Source of the DNA: Maricaulis sp048269565
GTDB taxonomy: Bacteria > Pseudomonadota > Alphaproteobacteria > Caulobacterales > Maricaulaceae
Length of the DNA stretch: 64,000 nt
Direction: 5' to 3'
NCBI RefSeq assembly: GCF_048269565.1
Contig: NZ_JBLXIK010000001.1
Coordinates: 372,001-436,000 of the forward strand
Shown piece by piece: positions 42,795 through 51,776 of this stretch (its first letter is position 1; each line of letters opens with the position of its first letter). The notes beneath the pieces were generated by a model. The model saw nothing but the letters and a program-made list of their open reading frames with translations. It searched no databases and was not told where the DNA came from. Made by a program: the position numbers and the translations under genes.

Positions 42795-43592
42795 CTAGCG
42801 CCAGTCGCGTCCGAGAGACCGGCCCAGCTTTTCCTTCCAGACCCCGGCCAGGCGCCGCAACTGGTTTCGCAGCTGTGGCGGGCCGCGGCGCGGGCCGGCG
42901 CGCAGCAGATCCTGCGCGCGCTCGCTCGCTTCGCCGCTAAGCCAGCGCTGACTCCAGGTTTCGTAAATCTCGCGGTCGCTGGCGAGCAGGCTGTCCGTTT
43001 TTGCTCCCGGCCTGTCAATCAAGGCGTCATGGCCGCTGCGCGCCGCCCCTGGCGCGATATTGCGGCGGGGCAGGTGACCCCGCCAGCCCAGTGCTGCGTT
43101 GACGGCCTGCTCGGCCTGACCTGATCGCTCGGTCAACATCGCGACATATCCGCCGGGATGATTGTCCAGCCGTGCAACGAGCCGGGTGTAGATATCGCCA
43201 TGGACGCGGGCCAGATCGTCCAGACCCGCCGAGCCACTGTGAATCGCCTGCCAGAGTTTGTTCTCCTGACGCATGAATGTCTTCAGGTGTGCATATTCCG
43301 ACAGCAATCGCTCCATCGGATCGCGCAGCCAGATGATAGCCGGGGCATCGGGGAAAAGCTTGAGGAAGGCGTCGGCCCTGTGCCCGTGGATCAGCTGACA
43401 GCCGGAGGCCTGGATCAGCGTGCGCGCTTCCGCTTCACAGCCGGCATCGAGCAGGCCGATGGCCTGGCTGGCCGCCTCCTCGCGATCACGTGACTCGACT
43501 GACACAAAGCTCGCCTGGCGCCCGCAATTGGCCTCGATCATCAGCCGCCAGGATGTGCCCGCGGTTTTCGGAATGTGGATCGAGATCAACAA
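42795..43592 (-). CDS. Sulfotransferase-family protein
   Basis: A 265-residue protein. ISIHIPKTAGTSWRLMIEA is the 5'-phosphosulfate loop of PAPS-dependent sulfotransferases, and AIIWLRDPMERLLSEYAHLK is the 3'-phosphate motif (R-D-P...S). The C-terminal third is basic and may be extra. The start must be one of two adjacent TTG codons (43592 or 43589) because a stop lies three codons upstream; AGAGGA is about 10 bases away. It probably sulfates a surface glycan or lipid. Confidence 0.83.
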   Translation of the reverse strand: MLISIHIPKTAGTSWRLMIEANCGRQASFVSVESRDREEAASQAIGLLDAGCEAEARTLIQASGCQLIHGHRADAFLKLFPDAPAIIWLRDPMERLLSEYAHLKTFMRQENKLWQAIHSGSAGLDDLARVHGDIYTRLVARLDNHPGGYVAMLTERSGQAEQAVNAALGWRGHLPRRNIAPGAARSGHDALIDRPGAKTDSLLASDREIYETWSQRWLSGEASERAQDLLRAGPRRGPPQLRNQLRRLAGVWKEKLGRSLGRDWR

Positions 43593-43673
43593 GGGTGTTC
43601 AGGTCCTCTTGCACGCCGCCGGGGGTTCGGCTTGCCGGGCGTGACCTTTTCCGGCCGGCCGCGGCGGGTTCGG

Positions 43674-44693
43674 TTAGTCGGCGGTGACGAAGGCGATCCG
43701 GTCCATGGCGGGATTGACGGCGATCCGGTTGACGTCGGACAGCCCGAGCGCCTCCAGCTCTGCGATCTCGACCCAGACGGGCGAGAGCGTCGCTGCGGAC
43801 GCATCGGCCGAAACGGTACCGTAATAGAGCGTGCCGTCTGAGGACGAGAAAAACCCGTCCAGCGCAAACAGGCCCGAGGCAGGGCTGGCGATGCGGGCGA
43901 AATCCTGGCTGTCGCCGGGCAGGTCGAAGCCGTCCCGCAGTCTGCCCGAGGCGAAATCCAGCCGATGCACGGCAAAGCCGCCATCAGCCCGCTCCAGTGT
44001 GACCCAGGCGCCATCACCAGTCAGCGTCCTGGCGAAGGAACGGCCGGGATTGTCGGCGATGTGCTGCGGCACTTCCGGGTCAGCGCTGCGGTCAATCAGC
44101 TGCAGCGTATTGGTCTCGCCCAGCGCGAAGGTCACGACATGGCGCATATCGCCGCTGAACAGGTAATAGCCGACCGGTGCCAGCTGTTCGGCCGGCCGCC
44201 GGTCCGAATTGTCGGCATTGGCGAGATAGGCATTGCCGGCATAGCCGCCCGGAGGCTGGTAGATATAGGACAGCGCGGCTTCGCCCGGCGGGACGCGCGG
44301 CGAATACTCGCTCTCGTCGGCCGTGCGGGTGACGGGCGTGGTCGCGCCGGTGGCGAGATCAAGACGCCAGATATCGGTCTCGCCGCTGTCATCGCCGGCG
44401 GTGTAGAGCAGGGCGCTGCCATCGGGCGTGAAGGCGGGCTGGTTGTCATAGCCGGGCCGGATCACGCCGCCCGTCGGCGCGCCGATCACCGGCTGGCCGT
44501 TGACCCAGTCCAGCGCGAAAATATGGATATCCGTCCCCGGCAGGCCGGCCGCCTCCGCAGGCGCCGTGTCGGTATCCGCAGCCGGTTCGGCTGCCGGGAT
44601 GACCGGAGGCTCAGCGTCGGCAGACGCCTGCGTTTCGGGCTGCGAACAGGCCATCAGCCCGGCAGTGGCGGCGAGGGCGAGATAACGCCGCAT
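43674..44693 (-). CDS. PD40/TolB-like beta-propeller lipoprotein
   Basis: A 339-residue protein. The signal YLALAATAGLMACSQ has a lipobox-like M-A-C, so it is probably a lipoprotein. After a Pro/Ala/Asp-rich linker come TolB-type repeats such as DNQPAFTPDGSALLYTAGDD and ADESEYSPRVPPGEAALSYI. It is likely in the periplasm or outer membrane inner leaflet. Its ATG overlaps the stop of the FabH2-like gene (TGATG), so the two are coupled. Function unknown. Confidence 0.82.
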   Translation of the reverse strand: MRRYLALAATAGLMACSQPETQASADAEPPVIPAAEPAADTDTAPAEAAGLPGTDIHIFALDWVNGQPVIGAPTGGVIRPGYDNQPAFTPDGSALLYTAGDDSGETDIWRLDLATGATTPVTRTADESEYSPRVPPGEAALSYIYQPPGGYAGNAYLANADNSDRRPAEQLAPVGYYLFSGDMRHVVTFALGETNTLQLIDRSADPEVPQHIADNPGRSFARTLTGDGAWVTLERADGGFAVHRLDFASGRLRDGFDLPGDSQDFARIASPASGLFALDGFFSSSDGTLYYGTVSADASAATLSPVWVEIAELEALGLSDVNRIAVNPAMDRIAFVTAD

Positions 44694-45808
44694 CAGCGTT
44701 TCCTGACTGCGGCGGCACCGACACCATAGCCGGCGCCATAGGCGCACATGATCCCGGTATCGCCGGCATTCATGTCGTCGGAATTCATCTCGAAATTCAT
44801 CACCACGCTCGACGAGGAGGTATTGCCGTATTCTTCCAGGATGGAGGGGGCGTTCTCCGGGGTGCGGTCGCGGCCGAGAATGCGTTTGGCGATCATGTCG
44901 ACCATGCGGATATTGGCCTGGTGCAGCCAGGCGCGGCGTACGCCCTCCGGCTCGAGACCGATCCGTGTCATCAGATCGCGCGCGACGACCGGCGCGAGGG
45001 AGACAACATCCTTGAACACCCGGTGACCGTCCTGGTCCAGGCCCGGCGTATAATCGGGATCGACGGTGCGTTCCGCGATATTGATGAAGCCATAGTCCGA
45101 GCGCAGGTGATTGGAGAATTTGTTCCGGGTGTGGGTGCCCAAGACTTCCCAGCCGCCCGGCGTGCCGTCATCGGCCTCGACCAGGATGGCGCTGGCGGCG
45201 TCGCCGAAGATGAAATGCACGTCGCGGCGCGAATGCACATTGATGCAGGTCATGATTTCCGGTGAGCAGACCAGGATGCGCCGGGCCTGGCCGGAGCGAA
45301 TCATCGCATTGGCGATATTCAGCCCGTACAGCGCCGAGGCGCAGGCCATGGTGAGGTCGAAGGACCAGCCGCTGGCACCGATCAGATTCTGGATCTCGCA
45401 GGACAGGCCGGGGAAATTGCGTTGCTGCGCCGACGACGCGACGATGACACCATCGATTTCCGCGCCCTCACGACCGGCTTTTTCCAGCGCCGGCCTGACG
45501 GCCTTCATGGCAAATTCGGCTTGGGCGGAAATATCCTCGAACCGGCGTGGCGGGATGCGCGGTGTCAGGGTGTCGATGTCCAGTATGCCGGACTTTTCAT
45601 ACACATGCCGTCGTTCGATCCCGGAGGCATTGGTGATGAATTCGCTGCTGGAGAAGGGGACCTCTTCAACCTCGCCCGCGGCAATCGCCGCAGCGTGCTC
45701 GGCGTTGAAGCGCCGGGCATAGGCATTGTAGCTCTCGACCAGTTCGGCGTTGGTGATGACATTGGACGGCGCCCAATATCCGGTTGAGCGAATAATGCTG
45801 GTGTGCAC
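44693..45808 (-). CDS. Beta-ketoacyl-ACP synthase III (FabH2-like), copy 1
   Basis: A 371-residue thiolase-fold enzyme. The triad is complete: Cys156 in LTMACASALYGLNIANAM, His in RAWLHQANIRMVDMIAKR and Asn in EEYGNTSSSSVVMNFE. The long N-terminus ELVESYNAYARRFNAEHAAA is typical of the FabH2 group (Pseudomonas PA3286 type) that uses medium-chain acyl-CoA, not of acetyl-CoA-specific FabH. I chose the GTG at 45808 because it gives the same length as the paralogue at 47377-48492; a GTG at 45844 is also open. Coupled to the lipoprotein gene. Confidence 0.9.
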   Translation of the reverse strand: MHTSIIRSTGYWAPSNVITNAELVESYNAYARRFNAEHAAAIAAGEVEEVPFSSSEFITNASGIERRHVYEKSGILDIDTLTPRIPPRRFEDISAQAEFAMKAVRPALEKAGREGAEIDGVIVASSAQQRNFPGLSCEIQNLIGASGWSFDLTMACASALYGLNIANAMIRSGQARRILVCSPEIMTCINVHSRRDVHFIFGDAASAILVEADDGTPGGWEVLGTHTRNKFSNHLRSDYGFINIAERTVDPDYTPGLDQDGHRVFKDVVSLAPVVARDLMTRIGLEPEGVRRAWLHQANIRMVDMIAKRILGRDRTPENAPSILEEYGNTSSSSVVMNFEMNSDDMNAGDTGIMCAYGAGYGVGAAAVRKR

Positions 45809-46035
45809 GGCTTCAGCCCCATCCCTGCTTTCTCTTGGTGTCACCGTAATACATGGACGCGCCTAATCAATGCGGCCTTGCACCGTGGTCGAAGTTTGCG
45901 TTGCCGCCACGGGATCGAGCAGGGCTGCACCAAAATGAAGCGTCGTGGGCGCATATGCAGCAAAATTCTCGCTTGAGATCGACAGTCCCGCCACCCCCTG
46001 CCTAGCTTTGATGCATTGCAGCATCCGGGAGAGGC

Positions 46036-47265
46036 ATGATGGAAGACGCAGTGATCGACTCAGGCAATATCGCGTGGATCCTGACCGCGACCGCGCTCGT
46101 CCTGATGATGACCATCCCGGGTCTCGCGCTCTTCTATGGCGGCATGGTGCGGCGCAAGAACGTGCTCTCGACCATGATGCAAAGTCTCGGCGCCACGGCG
46201 GCGGTGACCGTGTTGTGGGCCCTGATCGCCTACAGCCTCGCCTTCTCCGATGGTGGCGGCCTCAACACATTTGTCGGCGGGCTCAGTCGCATCGGTCTGA
46301 CCGGGATCACGCCGGAGACGATGTCGGGCGATCTGCCGGAAAACCTGTTCTTCATCTTCCAGCTCACCTTCGCGATCATCACCGTGGCGATCATCGCCGG
46401 CGCGGCGGTGGAACGCATTCGCTTCTCGGCCTTCATGATCTTTGCCGCCGCCTGGCTGATCCTGGTCTATGCGCCGATCTGCCATTGGGTCTGGGGCGGC
46501 GGTTTTCTGTCGGACGCCGGCGTACTCGATTTTGCCGGTGGCGCGGTGGTGCACATCAATGCCGGTGTCGCCGGTCTGGTGCTGGCGAAAGTCGTCGGCC
46601 CGCGCCGCGGTTATCCCGGCTCGCAGATGATGCCGGACAATCTGGTCCTGACCGTGATCGGTGCCGGCCTGCTCTGGGTCGGCTGGTTCGGCTTCAATGG
46701 CGGTTCCGCCCTGGCCGCCGACGGCGCCGCGGCCCACGCCTTTGTCACCACCCAGCTGGCGGCGGCCTCGGCACTGCTGACCTGGATCATCATCGAGTGG
46801 CTGCGCCGCGGCAAGGCGAGCGTGCTCGGTGCCGCCTCCGGTGCCATTGCCGGCCTGGTCGCGATCACCCCGGCGGCCGGTTTCGTGCCCGCCTGGGCGG
46901 CTTTCATCATCGGCGCCGCCGGTGCGGCCGGTGCCTATTGGGGCGTCACGGCCCTGAAACGCTGGGGCAAGTGGGATGATACGCTCGACGCCTTCGGCCT
47001 GCATGGTGTCGGCGGTCTGGTCGGTGCGATCCTGACCGGCGTCTTCGCCTCGGAAGCCATTGGCGGCGCGCCCGGTGTGATCGAGGGCAATCTGATGCAG
47101 GTCTTCACCCAGACATGGGGCGCGCTTGCGGCCGCGGTCTATTGCGGCGCTGTGACCTGGGTCATCCTGTTCGTACTGTCGAAATTCATGACACTGCGCG
47201 TCAGCGAAGAGGACGAAGTGACCGGTCTCGACACGACGCTGCACGGCGAATCTGTCGCCTCGTAA
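46036..47265 (+). CDS. amt: Ammonium transporter Amt
   Basis: A 409-residue inner-membrane channel with 11 expected helices. IPGLALFYGGMVRRKNVLST is the first signature, and DFAGGAVVHINAGVAGLVLA holds the first pore His. DAFGLHGVGGLVGAILTGVF holds the second pore His. No signal-like first helix is seen. GGGAG lies 4 bases before the first ATG and 7 before a second one at 46039. No glnK (PII) gene is adjacent, unlike most amt loci. It ends beside a bidirectional terminator. Confidence 0.95.
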   Translation: MMEDAVIDSGNIAWILTATALVLMMTIPGLALFYGGMVRRKNVLSTMMQSLGATAAVTVLWALIAYSLAFSDGGGLNTFVGGLSRIGLTGITPETMSGDLPENLFFIFQLTFAIITVAIIAGAAVERIRFSAFMIFAAAWLILVYAPICHWVWGGGFLSDAGVLDFAGGAVVHINAGVAGLVLAKVVGPRRGYPGSQMMPDNLVLTVIGAGLLWVGWFGFNGGSALAADGAAAHAFVTTQLAAASALLTWIIIEWLRRGKASVLGAASGAIAGLVAITPAAGFVPAWAAFIIGAAGAAGAYWGVTALKRWGKWDDTLDAFGLHGVGGLVGAILTGVFASEAIGGAPGVIEGNLMQVFTQTWGALAAAVYCGAVTWVILFVLSKFMTLRVSEEDEVTGLDTTLHGESVAS

Positions 47266-47269
47266 TAAA

Positions 47270-47298
47270 ACGCCCTCCGGCTACGGGCCGGAGGGCGT
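47270..47298. terminator. Bidirectional terminator between amt and FabH2-like copy 2
   Basis: Perfect arms ACGCCCTCCGG (47270-47280) and CCGGAGGGCGT (47288-47298) flank a 7-base loop. Read leftward, the stem is followed by TTTTATTA, a good T-tract; read rightward it follows amt by 4 bases but has only AACAATCTG. It probably serves both convergent genes. Confidence 0.8.
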
Positions 47299-47376
47299 AA
47301 CAATCTGTCTGGCTGGTCGGGGCGCTGTGTTCGTGGCGCTTGCTGACCGGCCGGGCAGGGCCTTGACCCCGCCCGC

Positions 47377-48492
47377 CTACAGCCGTTCGACGAATACCGT
47401 GCCGGCCGAATAGCCGGCCCCGAAGGAGCAGATCAGCCCCTTCTCGCCGGCTGCAAAACCGTCATGATTGCGGTGGAAGGCGACCAGCGACCCGGCGCCG
47501 GCGGTATTGGCGAACTCGTCGAGAATGACCGGCGCTTCGCCCGGCTCGGCATCGCGGCCGAGCACCTTGCGCGCCACCATCAGATTCATGTTGATATTGG
47601 CCTGGTGCAGCCAGAGGCGTTTCAGGTCCGTCGGCGCCAGATCGATCGCGGCGAGATCCTCGAGGATCATCTCGGCGACCATCGGGCAGACCTCCTTGTA
47701 GACCTTGCGGCCCTCCTGCACGAAATAGCGGTCCTCGAACTCCGGCTCGGGCACTTCGCACGCGTTCATGAAGCCGAAATTCGAGCGGATATTGTTGGAG
47801 AATTTCGTCATCATCCGGGTGCCGAGAATGCGCCAGCCATCGCCATTGGCGACGTCTTCCGCCTCGATCAGCATCGCGACGGCAACATCGCCAAAGATGA
47901 AATGGCTGTCGCGGTCGCGGAAATTGAGCTGCGCCGTTGTCAGTTCCGGACAGACGACCAGCACCGATTTGGCCATGCCCGACTTGATCATGTTGACGGC
48001 ATTGATGATGGCAAATGTGCCCGAGGAACAGGCGACCGTCATGTCGAAGCCGAAGCCCTCGATTCCGAGCGCGTCCTGGATCTCGATGGCGATGCACGGA
48101 TAGGTGCGCTGCATCGAGGTGCCCGAACAGATCACCGCATCGACATCGGCGGCATCGCGCCCGGCATTTTCCAGCGCCTGGCGGGCGGCGGCGGCGCCGC
48201 ACTCGGCCATCAGCGAAATCTCTTCATTGGGACGTGGCCGGACGGCCGGACGCATGCGCTCGACGTCAAGCACGCCCTTCTTGTCGATCGTATAGCGCGC
48301 CTTGATGCCCGAGGCTTTCTCGATGAAGCCAGAGGAGGAGGGGTTTTTCGCCTCGACCGCGCCGCGTTTGATCGCGTCTTCGTGCTCGGCATTATAAAGC
48401 TCGACATGCTTGTTATAGCACTCGACCAATTCTTCGTTGGAAACGCTGTCCTGGGGGACCCAGAGGCCGGTGGATCGGATAACCGCATTCAT
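47377..48492 (-). CDS. Beta-ketoacyl-ACP synthase III (FabH2-like), copy 2
   Basis: A 371-residue paralogue of the enzyme at 44693-45808. The triad is Cys155 in DMTVACSSGTFAIINAVNMI, His in KRLWLHQANINMNLMVARK and Asn in DEFANTAGAGSLVAFHRN. The N-terminus ELVECYNKHVELYNAEHEDA marks the FabH2 group, which elongates medium-chain acyl-CoA. Alignment by eye shows roughly half of residues conserved between the two copies, so the duplication is old and specificity may differ. It stands alone with its own terminator. Confidence 0.91.
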   Translation of the reverse strand: MNAVIRSTGLWVPQDSVSNEELVECYNKHVELYNAEHEDAIKRGAVEAKNPSSSGFIEKASGIKARYTIDKKGVLDVERMRPAVRPRPNEEISLMAECGAAAARQALENAGRDAADVDAVICSGTSMQRTYPCIAIEIQDALGIEGFGFDMTVACSSGTFAIINAVNMIKSGMAKSVLVVCPELTTAQLNFRDRDSHFIFGDVAVAMLIEAEDVANGDGWRILGTRMMTKFSNNIRSNFGFMNACEVPEPEFEDRYFVQEGRKVYKEVCPMVAEMILEDLAAIDLAPTDLKRLWLHQANINMNLMVARKVLGRDAEPGEAPVILDEFANTAGAGSLVAFHRNHDGFAAGEKGLICSFGAGYSAGTVFVERL

Positions 48493-48879
48493 GTGAGCAA
48501 CTCCAGACAGGGCCAGACAAGGCCGGACTCGGTTCTTACAAGCGCGGCAACCTAGTCCCCTGTGGCGGCGGCGTCACCTAGGGATGACGGTTGCGATGTC
48601 CCGGCGCAGAATGGCGTGTCCCCGCGTATTGTCTGGCGCAACCAGATGCGGTGGCGAGTGCCGCCTGGCAGAGGGGGCGGCATGACCCTGCCCGTTGCCG
48701 TCTGGCACGCGCCCATGTCCCGGCTGGCCGGGTCACCGGGCACCGACCGGCGCCTGTACCGAACGGACGACGCGACTTCCGATTGGCGGCATTACCGCAG
48801 CCCGCGGCACGCCCGCTTGCCCGCAGGGGGGCATCGCGGCTATCTGAACGCCGGAAACGGTTTTCTCCGAAAGGTGCCC
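48493..48879. other. 387-bp region upstream of the TPR-sulfotransferase gene
   Basis: The downstream frame stays open through most of this stretch, and an ATG at 48682 with GAGGGGGCGG before it could add 66 residues. That extension is rich in Arg, Pro and His and shows no domain, so I treat it as non-coding. Promoters for both divergent genes should lie here; none is clear. Confidence 0.5.
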
Positions 48880-50829
48880 ATGACTGGAATGGCGGCGGAT
48901 TTCATGCGCGAGGGCCAGGCCTTGCTGACAGCGGGCTCGCGCGCAGCCGCCTGCCTCGCATTTTGCCGGGCGCTTGACCAGGACCCGCGACTGACGGCGG
49001 CGCACTATAATCTCGGTGCAGTCTTGCTGATGTCCGGCCATGCGCGCGAAAGCCTGCCATGTCTCATGACGGCTGCAATGCTGCAGCCCGGAATCCCGCA
49101 GCTGACGATTGCCCTGGCGCGCGCGCTGGTGGAGGTCGGCGAGGCCGGACGTGCGGCCAGTCTTCTTGCCAAGGCGTGCCGGGAGACGCCCGGCGATGCC
49201 GCATTGCGCGAAGCTTTGGCGCAATGCCCGCCGGGCGCCGCGATGGATGCTCGCCTGGACGGCTTTGCGACCCGCATTACCGCAGCCGAGGGCAACGCAA
49301 TGTTTGCCGGAGCCATGGCGGCGCACGAAGCCGGCAGGATCGGCGAAGCCGGTTCGCGGGCGTCGGAGCTGGTCTGGGTCGCACCGCAATCGGTCGCAGT
49401 CTGGAAGCTTCTGGCCGAGACAGCCCTGCTCGAGGGGCGCGGGGATCATGCCGAGATGTGCGCGCGCCGGGCGCTGGCGATTACGCCGAAGGACGCTCAA
49501 TGCTGGGCCGCGCTGGCCCGGATCGTTGGTGAGGCCGAGGGGCGCTCTGCCGATGCCGGCCCCATCTGGCAGGCGGCGCTCAATCTGGATCCCGCCAATA
49601 TCGAGCTGTTTGCCCAAGCCGCCAGCTGGCATGACCGCCACCCTGATCCGGAGGCGATGCTGTCCCTGATCGAGATCGCGCGGCGTGCCGGTGCCGATCT
49701 CACCAGCCCCGATCTGCTCGATGTGCAGGCCCGGGCCCAGCTGCGCGCCGGAAAACTCGAGGCGGCGCAGGCGAGTATCGAACAGGCCCTCGCTGGCGGC
49801 GAGCCCGACCAGCTGCGCAGCCGGTACTTCACCCAGGGCGCCATCGCCGACAAGCGTGGCCGGTATCGCGAGGCGCATGCCGCGTTTCTTGACGGCAACG
49901 CCCTGCTGGAGGCGGTCTGGGAAGAGAACGGTCCGTGCGATCACACCATGGTCACGCGACGGATCGAGAGCCTGCATCGCCGGCTCGACGCCGAGATCGC
50001 GACCGGTCAGAGCGCAGTGGCTGATCACCGGGCGGGGCCGGCGAATATTGCCTTCCTGGTCGGGTTTCCCCGTTCGGGGACCACTTTGCTCGACACGATC
50101 CTGCGCTCGCATTCCAGCGTCCGGGTGATCGAGGAGAAACGAGTGCTCGGCGACGCCCTGCGTGCCGTTGTCAGCGGCATGAGCGGGGATGAATCCAATT
50201 TCACCGAGGATTGGCTCGACCGGCTCCACGAGAGCGATACAGAGGCCTTGCGGGCGAGTTATCTGGAGCAGATGGCCGGTCATGCCGGCGAACCGATCGC
50301 TGATGACCGGGTCTATATCGACAAGCTGCCGCTCAACATGAACTGGGCGCCGCTGATCCAGCGGATCTTTCCCCGGGCCGTCTTCATCCTCGCCGGCCGC
50401 AATCCGCTCGATGTCGCGATCAGCAATCTGGCCCAGGACTTCAAACCCAATAACGCCATGCTCAACATGACCAGCCTGGCGCGGATCGACCGTTTGTATG
50501 ATCTCAGTTTTTCGCTTTGGGAAGCTTTCGAGGCCTGGCGCGAGCCGGTTGTCGAGCGCATCGTCTATGAGGATCTGATCGGGGATCTCGAAGCCAGTGT
50601 GACGCCGTTGATGCAGCGCCTCGGCCTGGAGTTCGAGCCGGCGCAGGCGCGTTATTTCGAGACGGCGCGCCAGCGTGGCCGCATCAATACACCCAGTGCC
50701 AACCAGGTCACCCAGACCCTGTATGCGACGTCGCGGGAACGCTGGCGCAACTACGCCTTCGCCCTTGAGGGCGAGGACAGTCAGCACTTGCGGGCGTGGG
50801 CGAAGCGCATGGGCTATGCTATCGCCTGA
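48880..50829 (+). CDS. TPR-repeat sulfotransferase
   Basis: A 649-residue protein. Residues ~1-375 are tetratricopeptide-like repeats (for example AHYNLGAVLLMSGHARESLP and CWAALARIVGEAEGRSADAG). From ~390, NIAFLVGFPRSGTTLLDTIL is the 5'-phosphosulfate loop, YIDKLPLNMNWAPLIQRIFP is the usual tyrosylprotein-sulfotransferase-like motif, and VFILAGRNPLDVAISNLAQD is the 3'-phosphate motif. I chose the ATG at 48880 with AAAGG before it, as the domain begins soon after. The acceptor could be a protein or glycan. Confidence 0.88.
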   Translation: MTGMAADFMREGQALLTAGSRAAACLAFCRALDQDPRLTAAHYNLGAVLLMSGHARESLPCLMTAAMLQPGIPQLTIALARALVEVGEAGRAASLLAKACRETPGDAALREALAQCPPGAAMDARLDGFATRITAAEGNAMFAGAMAAHEAGRIGEAGSRASELVWVAPQSVAVWKLLAETALLEGRGDHAEMCARRALAITPKDAQCWAALARIVGEAEGRSADAGPIWQAALNLDPANIELFAQAASWHDRHPDPEAMLSLIEIARRAGADLTSPDLLDVQARAQLRAGKLEAAQASIEQALAGGEPDQLRSRYFTQGAIADKRGRYREAHAAFLDGNALLEAVWEENGPCDHTMVTRRIESLHRRLDAEIATGQSAVADHRAGPANIAFLVGFPRSGTTLLDTILRSHSSVRVIEEKRVLGDALRAVVSGMSGDESNFTEDWLDRLHESDTEALRASYLEQMAGHAGEPIADDRVYIDKLPLNMNWAPLIQRIFPRAVFILAGRNPLDVAISNLAQDFKPNNAMLNMTSLARIDRLYDLSFSLWEAFEAWREPVVERIVYEDLIGDLEASVTPLMQRLGLEFEPAQARYFETARQRGRINTPSANQVTQTLYATSRERWRNYAFALEGEDSQHLRAWAKRMGYAIA

Positions 50830-50890
50830 GCGTGCCAGGCTGGAGGGCTTGGCTTCGAGCCAGTGAGCTGGCGCTGCGAGGAGTAAAGCG

Positions 50891-51640
50891 ATGCCAGATC
50901 AATCCACGCCGGTCAAAACGGGCTACAAGGCCCAGCTGCTGGCCCTGCAGGTCCAGCTGGTGATGCTGCAGCGTCACCTGATCGCCAGTGACCAGCGTCT
51001 GCTGGTGCTGATCGAAGGACGTGACGCGGCCGGCAAGGACGGGCTGATCAAGCGCATCACCCGCCATATGAGTCCGCGCGAAACCCGCGTTGTGGCGCTG
51101 GGCAAACCGTCCGACCGCGATCGCTCGAGCTGGTATTTCCAGCGCTATACGCCCTATCTGCCGGCCGATGGCGAAATCGCCCTGTTCAACCGGTCATGGT
51201 ATAACCGGGCCGGGGTGGAAAAGGTGATGGGGTTTTGCAGCGAGGCCCAGCACGAGGCCTTCTATCGCGACGTCCTCACCTTTGAACGCCTGCTGGTATC
51301 CTCGGGCACGACAGTGCTGAAATACTATCTCGACATCTCCTATGACGAGCAGGCCGAGCGCCTCGCCGAACGCAAGACCAGCCCGCTGACCTCCTGGAAG
51401 ATCAGCCCGATCGATGCCGTCGCGCTCGACAAGTTCGATGATTATTCGCGCGCCCGCGACCGCATGCTGGCCGAGACCGGCTCGGACGATCTGCCCTGGC
51501 GGGTGGTCCAGGCTGACAGCAAGAAGAAGACCCGGCTGGCGGTGATCGCCGATATCCTGCGCTCGGTTGAATGTCCGCACCTGGTGGCGCCCGAACCCGG
51601 CGAGCGGGCTCCGGTCCTGCATTGCGGCGGACCGGCCTGA
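50891..51640 (+). CDS. ppk2: Polyphosphate kinase 2
   Basis: A 249-residue PPK2-family kinase that moves phosphate between polyphosphate and nucleotides. RLLVLIEGRDAAGKDGLIKR is Walker A, SPRETRVVALGKPSDRDRSS the next motif, WYFQRYTPYLPADGEIALFN the lid and Walker B region, and RSWYNRAGVEKVMGF a family signature. The single domain of ~230 residues is typical of class I PPK2. The last ~18 residues (LVAPEPGERAPVLHCGGPA) are extra. GAGGAG stands 8 bases before the ATG. Confidence 0.95.
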   Translation: MPDQSTPVKTGYKAQLLALQVQLVMLQRHLIASDQRLLVLIEGRDAAGKDGLIKRITRHMSPRETRVVALGKPSDRDRSSWYFQRYTPYLPADGEIALFNRSWYNRAGVEKVMGFCSEAQHEAFYRDVLTFERLLVSSGTTVLKYYLDISYDEQAERLAERKTSPLTSWKISPIDAVALDKFDDYSRARDRMLAETGSDDLPWRVVQADSKKKTRLAVIADILRSVECPHLVAPEPGERAPVLHCGGPA

Positions 51641-51751
51641 CCGCCTGAATCGTGGCGGCTCCGCCGCCCGGAGCGATATTGTGCGAGTATCTCTGATCTG
51701 GCGACCGGTCCTGCCTTGGGCGCAGGCCCGGTCTGCCAGATCCCGCCCCCT

Positions 51752-51766
51752 CCCCCCCGGGGGGGG
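51752..51766. repeat. C7G8 homopolymer palindrome
   Basis: Seven C are followed by eight G, preceded by CCCCCT, in the gap between ppk2 and the convergent exported protein. A GGCGGC/GCCGCC hairpin lies just upstream at 51654-51668. It may help to end transcription. Such tracts are also prone to slippage and sequencing error, so the exact length needs care. Confidence 0.55.
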
Positions 51767-51776
51767 CTCGGCGCGG

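Noticed and set aside
48682..48879. N-terminal extension of the TPR-sulfotransferase from an ATG with GAGGGGGCGG upstream
   Set aside because: The added 66 residues are Arg/Pro/His-rich and domain-free, and the ATG at 48880 has its own ribosome site; the longer form cannot be fully excluded.
48733..50787. 684-residue minus-strand frame opposite the TPR-sulfotransferase
   Set aside because: The plus strand shows TPR and sulfotransferase motifs; the antisense frame is compositionally biased and without domains.
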